A stretch of 10,324 nucleotides of DNA from Alphaproteobacteria bacterium. GTDB lineage: Bacteria; Pseudomonadota; Alphaproteobacteria; Rickettsiales; UBA6187. Under the pieces are notes generated by a model. The model did no database searches. It had not been told where the DNA came from and saw only the letters and a list, made by a program, of their open reading frames with translations. Each line of letters starts with the position of its first letter. Position 1 is the stretch's first letter. The DNA lies in assembly GCA_024280585.1 (NCBI GenBank), contig JAJRPW010000031.1, positions 1-10,324 on the forward strand, given 5' to 3'. Shown here one piece after another: positions 1 to 7,410 of the stretch. The position numbers and the translations under genes were made by a program.

Positions 1-62
1 GTAACCCTTTTGCTTCCAGCGGATATGACCCGGTTCCTTCAAAACATAAAAAATGTAGTTAA
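1..62 (+). CDS. yidD: YidD, membrane protein insertion efficiency factor (3' end only)
   Basis: Reading from base 3, the first 62 bases encode NPFASSGYDPVPSKHKKCS followed by TAA at 60-62. The SGYDPVP stretch matches the conserved C-terminal signature of YidD (CHPWGGSGYDPVP-like), a small membrane-associated protein that assists YidC-dependent insertion. It lies directly before yidC, the usual position of yidD in many bacteria. The gene is cut by the window edge, so only about 19 C-terminal residues are visible. The stop is 4 nt before the YidC start codon. This frame also shows that an apparent upstream extension of YidC is really YidD coding sequence. Confidence 0.85.
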   Translation, partial: NPFASSGYDPVPSKHKKCS

Positions 63-66
63 ACTT

Positions 67-1779
67 ATGTATGATACAAAAAATCTGATTTTCGCCATAA
101 TCCTTTCCTCACTGGTTTTGATAAGCTGGCAGTATTTTTATGCCGAACCGAGAATCAAAGAGGCACAAAAGCTAGCTAAAATCGAACAGGAAAGGCAAGA
201 AGCCACGCCATCTATAGCAGAAAACTCCATTGAAAATTCTGCCCCGCAACTAGAACAGCCGGTGGAAATATTAGACCGCAAAGAAGTGATAAACCAGGGC
301 GGCCGCATCAAAATAAGTACACCTAAACTGCACGGATCAATCTCTCTGAAAGGCGCCCGGTTCGATGATCTAACCCTTGCTGAGTATAAGGAAGAGAACA
401 AGCCTGACTCCGAAGAAGTTGTTTTATTGTCGCCAACTGGCTCCGATAAAGTGTATTTTGCAGAATTTAGCTGGATAGCAGAACAAAGATCGACACCGAC
501 ACCAAATTCCAACACAATTTGGTATACCGAACACAAGGAATTAACACCCAACTCACCGATTACTCTTTCCTGGGACAATAATGATGGTTTGAAATTTTTC
601 GTTGATATGTCCGTTGATGAAAATTATATGTTTAAAGTGACACAACGTGTAGAAAATTACGGCGAAAAATCCGCAACATTATTGCCGTATGGCATATTAA
701 ACCGGGTAAAAAATGAAGGAAAGACATCTTATGCTATATTGCATGAAGGGGCTTTAGGCGTTTTAGACGGGGTTTTGAATGAGACTCGTTATGAAGATTT
801 AAAGGACGATAAAAAGTTGCAATTTAAGAACAGTAAAGGCTGGCTCGGCATCACCGATAAATACTGGCTTACCGCTATTATTCCCGATCAATCGAATAGT
901 TTTGACGTAAACTTCACCTACTTTATGAGGAACAATCAGGATCGTTATCAAACTGATTATCTTGGTCAAAAATATGATATTAACCCCAACCAAAAAATAC
1001 AAATAACCAACCATTTATTTGTCGGAGCTAAAAAAGTCGCGCTACTTGACAGATATGGTACCGACTTAAACATTGAATTATTTGACCGCGCCGTGGATTT
1101 TGGCTGGCTTTATTTCATAACCAAACCGATATTTAAGCTGCTAACTTACTTTCACGCTATTTTAGGCAATTTTGGTTTAGCGATTTTATTGCTCACAGTT
1201 GTAATAAAATTAGCTCTATTCCCGCTCGCTAATAAATCATATGTGAGTATGCATCAGTTAAAACGTCTGCAACCGCAAATATTGGAACTAAAAGAACGTT
1301 ATGAATCTGATAAAACCCGCATGAATAAAGCGGTTATGGAGCTTTATAAAGAAGAAAAGGTCAATCCGATGGCTGGCTGCCTACCGCTATTCCTACAAAT
1401 TCCGGTTTTCTTCGCGCTTTACAAGGTCTTATTTGTAACAATAGAGATGCGACATGCGCCGTTTTTTGGCTGGATAACAGACCTTTCCGCGCAGGATCCA
1501 ACCACCGCCTTTAACCTATTTGGCCTTATAGCGTGGACTCCACCTTCAATGCTTTTAGTTGGTGCATGGCCTGTTATAATGGGCATAACCATGTATCTTC
1601 AGCAGAAAATGAACCCACAGCCCGCCGACCCAACACAAGCCACAGTTATGAAAATGCTACCTTTTGTTTTCGTATTTATATTTGCAACTTTTCCTGCCGG
1701 ATTGGTGATTTACTGGGCATGGAATAATAGCTTATCTATATTGCAGCAATGGGTTATAACCAGAAAACTGCCTAAATAG
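67..1779 (+). CDS. yidC: Membrane protein insertase YidC (Oxa1 family)
   Basis: YidC inserts and folds inner-membrane proteins, alone or with SecYEG. The start at 67 gives 570 residues beginning MYDTKNLIFAIILSSLVLIS, the usual N terminus with one membrane helix (about 4-24). A large periplasmic P1 domain follows (about 25-340). The conserved insertase core covers the C-terminal part: helix GNFGLAILLLTVVIKLALF (from 367), the cytosolic coiled hairpin (LKRLQPQILELKERYESDK, about 398-416), NPMAGCLP (433-440), then helices near 440-462, 492-513 and 528-562. The basic groove residue that is Arg in E. coli is Lys381 here. The frame stays open to a TTG at 10 and an ATG at 25, but those overlap yidD and are unlikely starts. 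No strong Shine-Dalgarno sequence is visible, so coupling to yidD termination 4 nt upstream is likely. The stop is 2 nt before engB. Confidence 0.96.
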   Translation: MYDTKNLIFAIILSSLVLISWQYFYAEPRIKEAQKLAKIEQERQEATPSIAENSIENSAPQLEQPVEILDRKEVINQGGRIKISTPKLHGSISLKGARFDDLTLAEYKEENKPDSEEVVLLSPTGSDKVYFAEFSWIAEQRSTPTPNSNTIWYTEHKELTPNSPITLSWDNNDGLKFFVDMSVDENYMFKVTQRVENYGEKSATLLPYGILNRVKNEGKTSYAILHEGALGVLDGVLNETRYEDLKDDKKLQFKNSKGWLGITDKYWLTAIIPDQSNSFDVNFTYFMRNNQDRYQTDYLGQKYDINPNQKIQITNHLFVGAKKVALLDRYGTDLNIELFDRAVDFGWLYFITKPIFKLLTYFHAILGNFGLAILLLTVVIKLALFPLANKSYVSMHQLKRLQPQILELKERYESDKTRMNKAVMELYKEEKVNPMAGCLPLFLQIPVFFALYKVLFVTIEMRHAPFFGWITDLSAQDPTTAFNLFGLIAWTPPSMLLVGAWPVIMGITMYLQQKMNPQPADPTQATVMKMLPFVFVFIFATFPAGLVIYWAWNNSLSILQQWVITRKLPK

Positions 1780-1781
1780 CC

Positions 1782-2420
1782 ATGACTTACACAGAAGAAA
1801 ACATTGAACAAGGGCGCTGGTTATTCGCAGGAGAGTGTGAATTCAAGGTTGGTGCAACTAAAATCAGTCAAATACCGGACATGCCGGACATTAATGAAAT
1901 TGCTTTTTGCGGCCTTTCTAATGTTGGAAAATCAAGCCTTATCAACGCCTTAACCGAGCGCAAAACACTTGTCAGAGTTTCTGGAAATCCTGGCTGCACC
2001 CGCCAGATAAATTTTTTCCTATTACGCAAAGACTTAATGCTGGTTGATTTGCCCGGTTATGGCTATGCAAAAGTATCAAAATCAAGCAGAGCCGATTGGG
2101 GCAAACTTATTACGAGTTATTTGAAAGGCCGTCCACAACTAAAACGAGTATGTCTTTTAATTGACTCAAGACGAGGATTAAAAGAAACAGACAATAAAAT
2201 CATGGACTTACTAGATGAAGTTGCAGTAATTTACCAAATAATTCTAACAAAAGTTGATAAATCGAAAAAAAATGATGTAGAAAAAATTATTTCTGATATA
2301 AAAATAAATGCACATAAACATACAGCTCTGCATCCTGAGATTATTCAAACAAGTAGCCGGGATAATGTGGGGTTGGATATTTTAAGGGCGCAATTATCAA
2401 ATTTTATTAGCAAAAATTAA
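1782..2420 (+). CDS. engB: Ribosome biogenesis GTP-binding protein EngB/YihA/YsxC
   Basis: EngB is a small TRAFAC-class GTPase needed for late assembly of the large ribosomal subunit. The 212-residue protein has every G motif: P-loop GLSNVGKS at 44-51, G2 threonine in NPGCTRQ (Thr73), G3 DLPG at 89-92 followed by the family signature YGYAK, G4 TKVD at 156-159, and G5 TSS at 190-192. The length matches the family (about 200-220). The ATG follows the yidC stop after only two bases, with no convincing Shine-Dalgarno site, which points to translational coupling. It sits between yidC and argB as in other alphaproteobacteria. Nothing looks truncated or unusual. Confidence 0.96.
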   Translation: MTYTEENIEQGRWLFAGECEFKVGATKISQIPDMPDINEIAFCGLSNVGKSSLINALTERKTLVRVSGNPGCTRQINFFLLRKDLMLVDLPGYGYAKVSKSSRADWGKLITSYLKGRPQLKRVCLLIDSRRGLKETDNKIMDLLDEVAVIYQIILTKVDKSKKNDVEKIISDIKINAHKHTALHPEIIQTSSRDNVGLDILRAQLSNFISKN

Positions 2421-2437
2421 CTGGTGCGGGATATTTC

Positions 2438-3340
2438 ATGACTACAATAAAAGCCACAAAAGAACAGTTACAACAGGCACAAACACTGGCTGAAGCCCTG
2501 CCTTATATGCGGCAATTTGCTGGCGAAACTTTTGTTATAAAACTTGGCGGCAGCGCCATGGGAGATGTTGAATTATTAAAGCAATTCGCCCGCGATATCG
2601 TAATGATGAAGCAAGTTGGCATCAACGTTATTATTGTGCATGGTGGCGGGCCGCAAATCAGCCGAATGCTTGATAAACTGAAGATTAAAAGCTCATTTGT
2701 TGACGGCTTGCGAGTCACGGACCACGAAACAGTCGAAATCGTTGAAATGGTCTTATCCGGCTCAATTAACAAACAAATCGTAACTGAAATAAACCTTGCC
2801 GGCGGAATGGCCATGGGTATTTCCGGCAAAGACGGCAACCTGATTTCTGCCAGGAAATTAAGGCGCAGAAAAAGCGACCCTGATTCAAATATTGAGCAAA
2901 TCCTGGATCTTGGTTTTGTCGGCGAACCAACTATGGTCAACCCGGAATCGTTGGTTATGTTTGAAGAATCTGATATAATCCCTGTTATAGCTCCGATCGG
3001 ACGCGGCGAAAACGGTGAAACATATAACATAAACGCAGATAGTGCAGCCGGCGCAATTGCTTCTGCATTAGCCGCAAATAAACTGATTATGCTCACCGAC
3101 GTCCCAGGAATTTTGGATGCAGACAGTAATTTAATCAGCGAAATAACAATAAGCCAGTCTCATAAACTAATCAAAAACAAGACTATTTCTGGCGGCATGA
3201 TTCCTAAAGTTGAGACATGTATTGACGCCATAAATAACCACACCGAGGCCGCGCATATTCTCGACGGCAGAATCCCTCACGTCTTACTGCTTGAAATATT
3301 CACCGAGCACGGCACCGGCACCATGATTCTCCCTTCTTAG
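2438..3340 (+). CDS. argB: Acetylglutamate kinase ArgB
   Basis: This cytosolic enzyme phosphorylates N-acetyl-L-glutamate with ATP, the second step of arginine synthesis. The 300-residue sequence shows the amino acid kinase fold motifs: KLGGS (35-39), HGGGPQI (68-74), the substrate-binding Arg in GLRVTD (Arg92), NINADSAA (198-205), LTDVPGIL (219-226) and SGGMIPK (251-257). An N-terminal helix of about 25 residues before KLGGS and the ending HVLLLEIFTEHGTGTM resemble the hexameric, arginine-inhibited form. Feedback control by arginine is therefore inferred, not shown. The start lies 17 nt after engB; upstream bases GGTGCGGGAT are only a weak ribosome site. It appears to be the last gene of the operon. 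No clear intrinsic terminator follows. Confidence 0.96.
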   Translation: MTTIKATKEQLQQAQTLAEALPYMRQFAGETFVIKLGGSAMGDVELLKQFARDIVMMKQVGINVIIVHGGGPQISRMLDKLKIKSSFVDGLRVTDHETVEIVEMVLSGSINKQIVTEINLAGGMAMGISGKDGNLISARKLRRRKSDPDSNIEQILDLGFVGEPTMVNPESLVMFEESDIIPVIAPIGRGENGETYNINADSAAGAIASALAANKLIMLTDVPGILDADSNLISEITISQSHKLIKNKTISGGMIPKVETCIDAINNHTEAAHILDGRIPHVLLLEIFTEHGTGTMILPS

Positions 3341-3365
3341 AAAAAATTAATTTGTTAATGTTTAG

Positions 3366-3394
3366 TTGCAATATGTTAATATTTCGACTATAGT
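3366..3394 (+). promoter_or_regulatory. Predicted sigma70-type promoter for the leader RNA and membrane protein
   Basis: TTGCAA (3366-3371) and TATAGT (3389-3394) are separated by exactly 17 bases, and each matches 4-5 of 6 consensus positions. The expected start point, about 7 bases after the -10 box, falls at 3400-3402. That is immediately before the 5' arm of the stem-loop that begins at 3403. The match between promoter spacing and RNA stem start supports a real transcript. Confidence 0.6.
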
Positions 3395-3402
3395 TTTTTT
3401 GC

Positions 3403-3500
3403 TTTGATGTGACCGTAGGAAATCGAGGGGAATAAAATTTTAGCCTATATTTAATAGGTGAATTTTATGAATCCGAAGAATGACAACCGGTCACATCAAA
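3403..3500 (+). ncRNA. Candidate structured 5' leader RNA (nested stem-loop), family not recognised
   Basis: A perfect 13-bp inverted repeat, TTTGATGTGACCG (3403-3415) and CGGTCACATCAAA (3488-3500), brackets 72 bases. Nested inside is a second hairpin. Its lower stem is ATAAAATT (3432-3439) with AATTTTAT (3461-3468); its upper stem is CCTAT (3444-3448) with ATAGG (3454-3458) around an ATTTA loop. Three further pairs (GGA 3429-3431 with TCC 3472-3474) may form between the two. The strand is taken from the promoter at 3366-3394. No T-run follows the outer stem, so this looks like an mRNA leader for the gene at 3543 rather than a self-terminated sRNA. I could not match it to the well-known riboswitch cores I recall. 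A mobile palindromic element remains an alternative. Confidence 0.5.
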
Positions 3501-3517
3501 TGAAAAATACTATATAA
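3467..3517 (+). CDS. Candidate 16-residue leader peptide (upstream ORF)
   Basis: An ATG at 3467 opens a 16-codon frame reading MNPKNDNRSHQMKNTI and ending in TAA at 3515-3517. AGGTG at 3456-3460, six bases upstream, is a better ribosome site than most genes in this window possess. Both the site (partly in the ATAGG arm) and the first bases of the start codon (in the AATTTTAT arm) are paired in the inner hairpin. Translation would therefore depend on that AU-rich hairpin opening. The 3' arm of the outer stem lies within its codons 8-12, so a translating ribosome would dissolve the outer stem. It is not in frame with the gene at 3543 and ends 25 nt before it. It is not hydrophobic and has no run of one amino acid, so classic amino acid attenuation is not indicated. 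It may be chance. Confidence 0.35.
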   Translation: MNPKNDNRSHQMKNTI

Positions 3518-3542
3518 ATTTGCAGACGAATTATACATTTTT

Positions 3543-4733
3543 ATGGAGATCGTAGTGGCAGGGGATAAGCAACTAACAACAGGCGATAAAATAGCACTCG
3601 GACTTTTAGGCACATCGCTCGTACTGGCGGTTGCCAGAAGAGCACCAATAGCCCAGATAAAGCAATTTACTAACAAACCAGCAATGGCAGTTCTTGGCTC
3701 AGGATTATTTCATGTTCCCACTTTATTTCTTATTGGAAATGATACGCTAGAAAGAGGTAATCTTTCCCCAACAGAACAGGGAGTTTACGAAAAATCACAA
3801 CTTAGAGCCGCTATGTCCATGTCGACAATGACAGTAGGCGCGGCAGCAGGAGCATTAGCTAAATCCAGCGCAGTATTAGCATCAACACGCGCACGCTCTC
3901 TGACTATTTTCATGGGAGCCTGTACTTTTGCTGTTTATAGTATGCTGGAACTGCCTGCTGCAAATGAAAATATCCGAACGCAAAATGACGCACAAAAAAT
4001 GCGGCTTGATAAGTTGCTAAACGAAATGGGCTTGAACCCAGAGTTTTTGGCATCCTTAGGCAAAGAACCTGATGTTAAACAAACCAAAGCCCATGAATTG
4101 TCTGAAATATCCCTTGGTCTAGCAGGGTTATTTGCAGCAGGTACAGCAGCAGGAATCGCTAAAACCATTGCAACAAGAGGAAAAACTCCATTTTTAGAGG
4201 CCTCAAGAGCAGGAAAAATCAATGGTCCTATGCTATTTGCCTCACTTTTAGGGGTTGTTTTTTATAGAAGGTCAGAAAATTTTGCCTTAAAAGAAACACT
4301 TCAAAGCAGCAAGGGGGCTGTATCCACCCTGGAATATTTGAAGGAAAACCCTGAAGAACTAGCCAAGGCGCGTGCCGGCAAATTTAACCCCGACGATATA
4401 ACTGCCACTTCAAGGCAAGAAGAAAATTCAACAGACGCAGCTATTATAAAATGGACCATATTTAGTGCAAGAACTGCAGTAGGCCTGCTTGCAGCTGCTA
4501 ATATATCAGAGCTTTTAGGTCTTTATTACCCTAAAGCCAAGGCAACCCAAACACTTGGCCTCGTGGCACAAACAATAAAGGCCTCTAATTATACTATCGC
4601 TGCTGGAGAAAATGTAAAAGTAAGACTAAATTCATCACCTACCACCACGCCAGCAACAAACCAAAAACCCACTACCCACACGAAGGCTATACTTATAGAA
4701 AGAAGCTCCAGCGAAAGAGAGCTTGGGAATTAA
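3543..4733 (+). CDS. Unrecognised multi-pass membrane protein
   Basis: I do not recognise this 396-residue protein. It has about seven hydrophobic, Ala/Gly-rich segments, near residues 17-33, 47-66, 94-112, 119-137, 189-208, 228-241 and 299-325. Between them is a polar, charged stretch (141-186). The tail is Thr/Pro/Ser-rich (SSPTTTPATNQKPTTHTK, 364-381) and ends in charged residues. There is no clear cleavable signal peptide. Segments LGLLGTSLVLAVARR and LGLAGLFAAGTAAGIAK open its two halves, which could reflect an old duplication, but similarity is weak. The ATG at 3543 lacks a ribosome site; a GTG at 3555 has GGAG (3545-3548) six bases upstream and may be the true start, removing four residues. 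It follows the structured leader, and its stop codon directly abuts that of the convergent usher gene. An inner-membrane location is inferred. Confidence 0.75.
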   Translation: MEIVVAGDKQLTTGDKIALGLLGTSLVLAVARRAPIAQIKQFTNKPAMAVLGSGLFHVPTLFLIGNDTLERGNLSPTEQGVYEKSQLRAAMSMSTMTVGAAAGALAKSSAVLASTRARSLTIFMGACTFAVYSMLELPAANENIRTQNDAQKMRLDKLLNEMGLNPEFLASLGKEPDVKQTKAHELSEISLGLAGLFAAGTAAGIAKTIATRGKTPFLEASRAGKINGPMLFASLLGVVFYRRSENFALKETLQSSKGAVSTLEYLKENPEELAKARAGKFNPDDITATSRQEENSTDAAIIKWTIFSARTAVGLLAAANISELLGLYYPKAKATQTLGLVAQTIKASNYTIAAGENVKVRLNSSPTTTPATNQKPTTHTKAILIERSSSERELGN

Positions 4734-7391
4734 TCACCTTTGCACAACCAAATCGACCGCGCTTATAATATCGCTCTCGGGAGATATTTCCACGGTTTCG
4801 GACGGATTATTTTCCGCCCTCAATTTTGCTAAGCTAGCTTTAGAAAGTCTTATTTTATAACTTCCCGGAATGACTTTTTCGAACAGATAAAACCCGTCAA
4901 ACTCACTTTTTGTCGTGGCAACAACTTCGCCCTTCGCATTAACCAACTCACTTTGCGCTCTCGAAACAGTCTTTATAAAATCACCGGACTGCACATAAAT
5001 ATTACCGTCAATTTCTGTCGTGCTTATTATAGCAAAATCCACCTCCAAAATCTTCCCCGGCCTCGATAACACTGCATACCCTTCATCTTTTGCCACCCAA
5101 AACGGATCTTCTAAGCTCGCCAAATCCACAAAAATATCAGAAGAGGCCGAATCATCCAACCGATTCAAAATCACCGGCTGATCACCATTTCCAGCAAATT
5201 TCGCATGATTTACCCTAAATCCAGCATTTTCTATAATCTCATCATCCTCATCAAACAACCCGTTATAATTATTATCCAAAAATGCTCTGGCGGAAATAGC
5301 CCCATCGCTTGCTATACTTTCCGAGTCCATAATCCATTTTTTTGTTCTGGGTTCTCGCCCCAAAGAAAAGGATATTTTCATACCGGCTGAGAAATTATCG
5401 CTATCATCAGCGCCAATTAATCCACTTAATATAAATTTATCAAATCGTTTGTTTAATGAACCATTAAAGCTGGTTCCTGCTGACTCTCCAAGGTTTTTCA
5501 CTACACCAGCTCGAATATTACTGCCTCGCCCCAACTGCTTTTGCAATGAAAAATTAACACTACGAATGTCATTCGTCGGATCCAGCTCATAAGCAGTCGA
5601 AAGTCGCAGAATAATTTTTTTATAGCGCCCCCTAACTGCAAAATTTCCGTTAACTAAATTAACCGAATTGGCTCCATTGGTTGTCCCTCGCGACTGAATA
5701 TTATTGCTAATGTTTACCCCGTAAATACTGGTGGATAGCCTATTTTCCAAAGTCACAATTTGTGTTTTATTTTGCAGCTTTTCAACCTGTCCCGAAAGCC
5801 GATAGGATATTCTCGGGTTAATCAAAAATGGCAAACTACCATCAAAAGCAACCTTACTTTCCGAATTTTTACTGGATGAACCAACACGCTCCACTTCGCT
5901 GACAAAATCCTTATAATTACTATGGCTTGCCCGGATATTTATATTTTTGAACCTGGTATTCGCCGTTATTTTCGATGCCCAACCCTTGTTTTTACTATCA
6001 TAAACAAAGTCCCAGCTCGACAGCATACTTTTGAAAGAGTTTCTAAGACCAAAACTCTGATAATTATGCACTTGAAAATCTTCCAGAGGTGTTCTTACCA
6101 ACCCAAAAACTGCTGTAACATTATCCATAACTCCGTATTCAACCGCCCCAACCAACCTGACACCATTATTATGCAAAATCAGATTCTTATCCTCATAAAC
6201 GCCAAAAACTGACCTGGATTTCTCATCGGCTGATACTCGGTAATTAAACTCTCCTTTTTGCAAAACTGAATTATCTATTAAAAACGTTTCCGTCCGCTCC
6301 CGTATCTGACCTTGCGGGCCATATGACACTACTCTAAAGACATTATTGCCGAAAAATATAGGGATATCATTAAATTCATAGCGGCTATCATCGCCAATTA
6401 TCTGAAAATCCAGCAATGACCCATTACGATAAATCTCAATTTCCCAACCCGGCAAACTATCGCCAATAAAGCTCGTCGTATCAAATCGATCGGAACGTTT
6501 TAGATTTGCATTAGAAATAATGATTCCCCGCCCTCGACTACTGGAAGTAGTAATCGGCAAAGGCACAGAATTAATATCACCGAACTTGAATTCGCTTGCA
6601 TTTAACCGTCCCAACAACCTTTTTTTATGATCCTTTCGTCCCAGATCAATATGTGCATTGTTTAAAGACTCGCCACTATCGCCGGAAAAAACTGTATTTG
6701 CAGTCAAATACCCCAAATCACCCCGAGACAGCACAGAATAATTAGCTCTACTTTGAGGATTAGATGTATTTGAAAAATTATACCCGACATCAATATCCAA
6801 AACCGGAAAATCCAGTAATTCGTAAGGATTTTCAATGGGTTTGTAGTTCTTCTTAATCGGCCTGTATAATTGAACCTTCTTATGAAGTTTCTCCCGTTCC
6901 AGCTTGATTTGTATAGGTAATTTCTCCCTTGGGTTTAAATATAACACCAAATCCGGAAAATTCAGTTTAAAATCTATCGGGAACCACTTGGAAAATAACG
7001 AAGAATCGACATATATATCATCGTAAGCTGAAACCACCAACCCCGGATCCAGATTTTCTTCCCGACCTTCAATAATGACTTTATTCTTATTCGTATTTAA
7101 CTCAAAAATCCTGTTTTCTTTTAGAAACCAACCGCGCGCCACCCCGTCATCAGCATCAACATCAATAGAAAACTCTACAATATCGCTCAAAATTCCTATC
7201 GGAACCAAATATCCGCCATCATACTGAAATATCTCTATTGCCTCGCCTGTACTGGATTTATTTATATAAATTTCTACTATCAGCAAATTATCTTCACTTA
7301 CAGCAATATCGCCCGAAGCGCCTATATTTTCATTCGAAAAAGCCGCGCTGGAAATAGTCAGGAAAAATATTAATAAAACACTGCGCAGCAT
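4734..7391 (-). CDS. Outer-membrane fimbrial usher (chaperone-usher pathway)
   Basis: Ushers form the outer-membrane pore that accepts chaperone-subunit complexes and polymerises pilins. The 885-residue protein starts with a signal peptide (MLRSVLLIFFLTISSAAFS). An N-terminal periplasmic domain follows (about 30-165), then a long strand-rich region of alternating residues typical of a beta-barrel (about 195-680). The plug-domain signature lies inside it: PGWEIEIYRNGSLLDFQ (314-330), then RYEFNDIPIFFGNNVF (337-352) and SYGPQGQIRER (356-366). The C-terminal part has ISARAFLDNNYNGLFDEDDE (699-718), with an acidic EF-hand-like loop, and a carboxypeptidase-regulatory-like beta domain (about 795-850). 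Length fits ushers (800-900). This resembles divergent alphaproteobacterial ushers more than PapC/FimD. It starts 19 nt after the chaperone gene and is last in the operon, with no spacer before the convergent gene. Confidence 0.88.
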   Translation of the reverse strand: MLRSVLLIFFLTISSAAFSNENIGASGDIAVSEDNLLIVEIYINKSSTGEAIEIFQYDGGYLVPIGILSDIVEFSIDVDADDGVARGWFLKENRIFELNTNKNKVIIEGREENLDPGLVVSAYDDIYVDSSLFSKWFPIDFKLNFPDLVLYLNPREKLPIQIKLEREKLHKKVQLYRPIKKNYKPIENPYELLDFPVLDIDVGYNFSNTSNPQSRANYSVLSRGDLGYLTANTVFSGDSGESLNNAHIDLGRKDHKKRLLGRLNASEFKFGDINSVPLPITTSSSRGRGIIISNANLKRSDRFDTTSFIGDSLPGWEIEIYRNGSLLDFQIIGDDSRYEFNDIPIFFGNNVFRVVSYGPQGQIRERTETFLIDNSVLQKGEFNYRVSADEKSRSVFGVYEDKNLILHNNGVRLVGAVEYGVMDNVTAVFGLVRTPLEDFQVHNYQSFGLRNSFKSMLSSWDFVYDSKNKGWASKITANTRFKNINIRASHSNYKDFVSEVERVGSSSKNSESKVAFDGSLPFLINPRISYRLSGQVEKLQNKTQIVTLENRLSTSIYGVNISNNIQSRGTTNGANSVNLVNGNFAVRGRYKKIILRLSTAYELDPTNDIRSVNFSLQKQLGRGSNIRAGVVKNLGESAGTSFNGSLNKRFDKFILSGLIGADDSDNFSAGMKISFSLGREPRTKKWIMDSESIASDGAISARAFLDNNYNGLFDEDDEIIENAGFRVNHAKFAGNGDQPVILNRLDDSASSDIFVDLASLEDPFWVAKDEGYAVLSRPGKILEVDFAIISTTEIDGNIYVQSGDFIKTVSRAQSELVNAKGEVVATTKSEFDGFYLFEKVIPGSYKIRLSKASLAKLRAENNPSETVEISPESDIISAVDLVVQR

Positions 7392-7410
7392 TACAAACTC
7401 GGTTTATAAA

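Noticed and set aside
10..66. N-terminal extension of YidC from TTG 10 or ATG 25
   Set aside because: It overlaps the conserved C terminus of YidD, and ATG 67 gives the normal YidC N terminus.
138..578. Minus-strand open frame opposite the YidC periplasmic domain
   Set aside because: Composition is that of an antisense shadow, and yidC is certain here.
2503..3096. Long open frame on the minus strand opposite argB (197 codons)
   Set aside because: It is the mirror of strongly conserved ArgB codons, with no domain, ribosome site or signal of its own.
3394..3400. Seven T after argB as an intrinsic terminator
   Set aside because: No GC-rich hairpin precedes it, and it sits between the -10 box and the predicted start point of the next transcript.
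3403..3500. Transposon remnant (MITE) with terminal inverted repeats
   Set aside because: No target-site duplication is visible at the ends and the promoter alignment favours an RNA element, but genome copy number would be needed to exclude it.
4703..4724. AAGCTC/GAGCTT hairpin near the end of the membrane protein gene as terminator
   Set aside because: Only 6 bp with a 10-base loop and no T-run on either strand.
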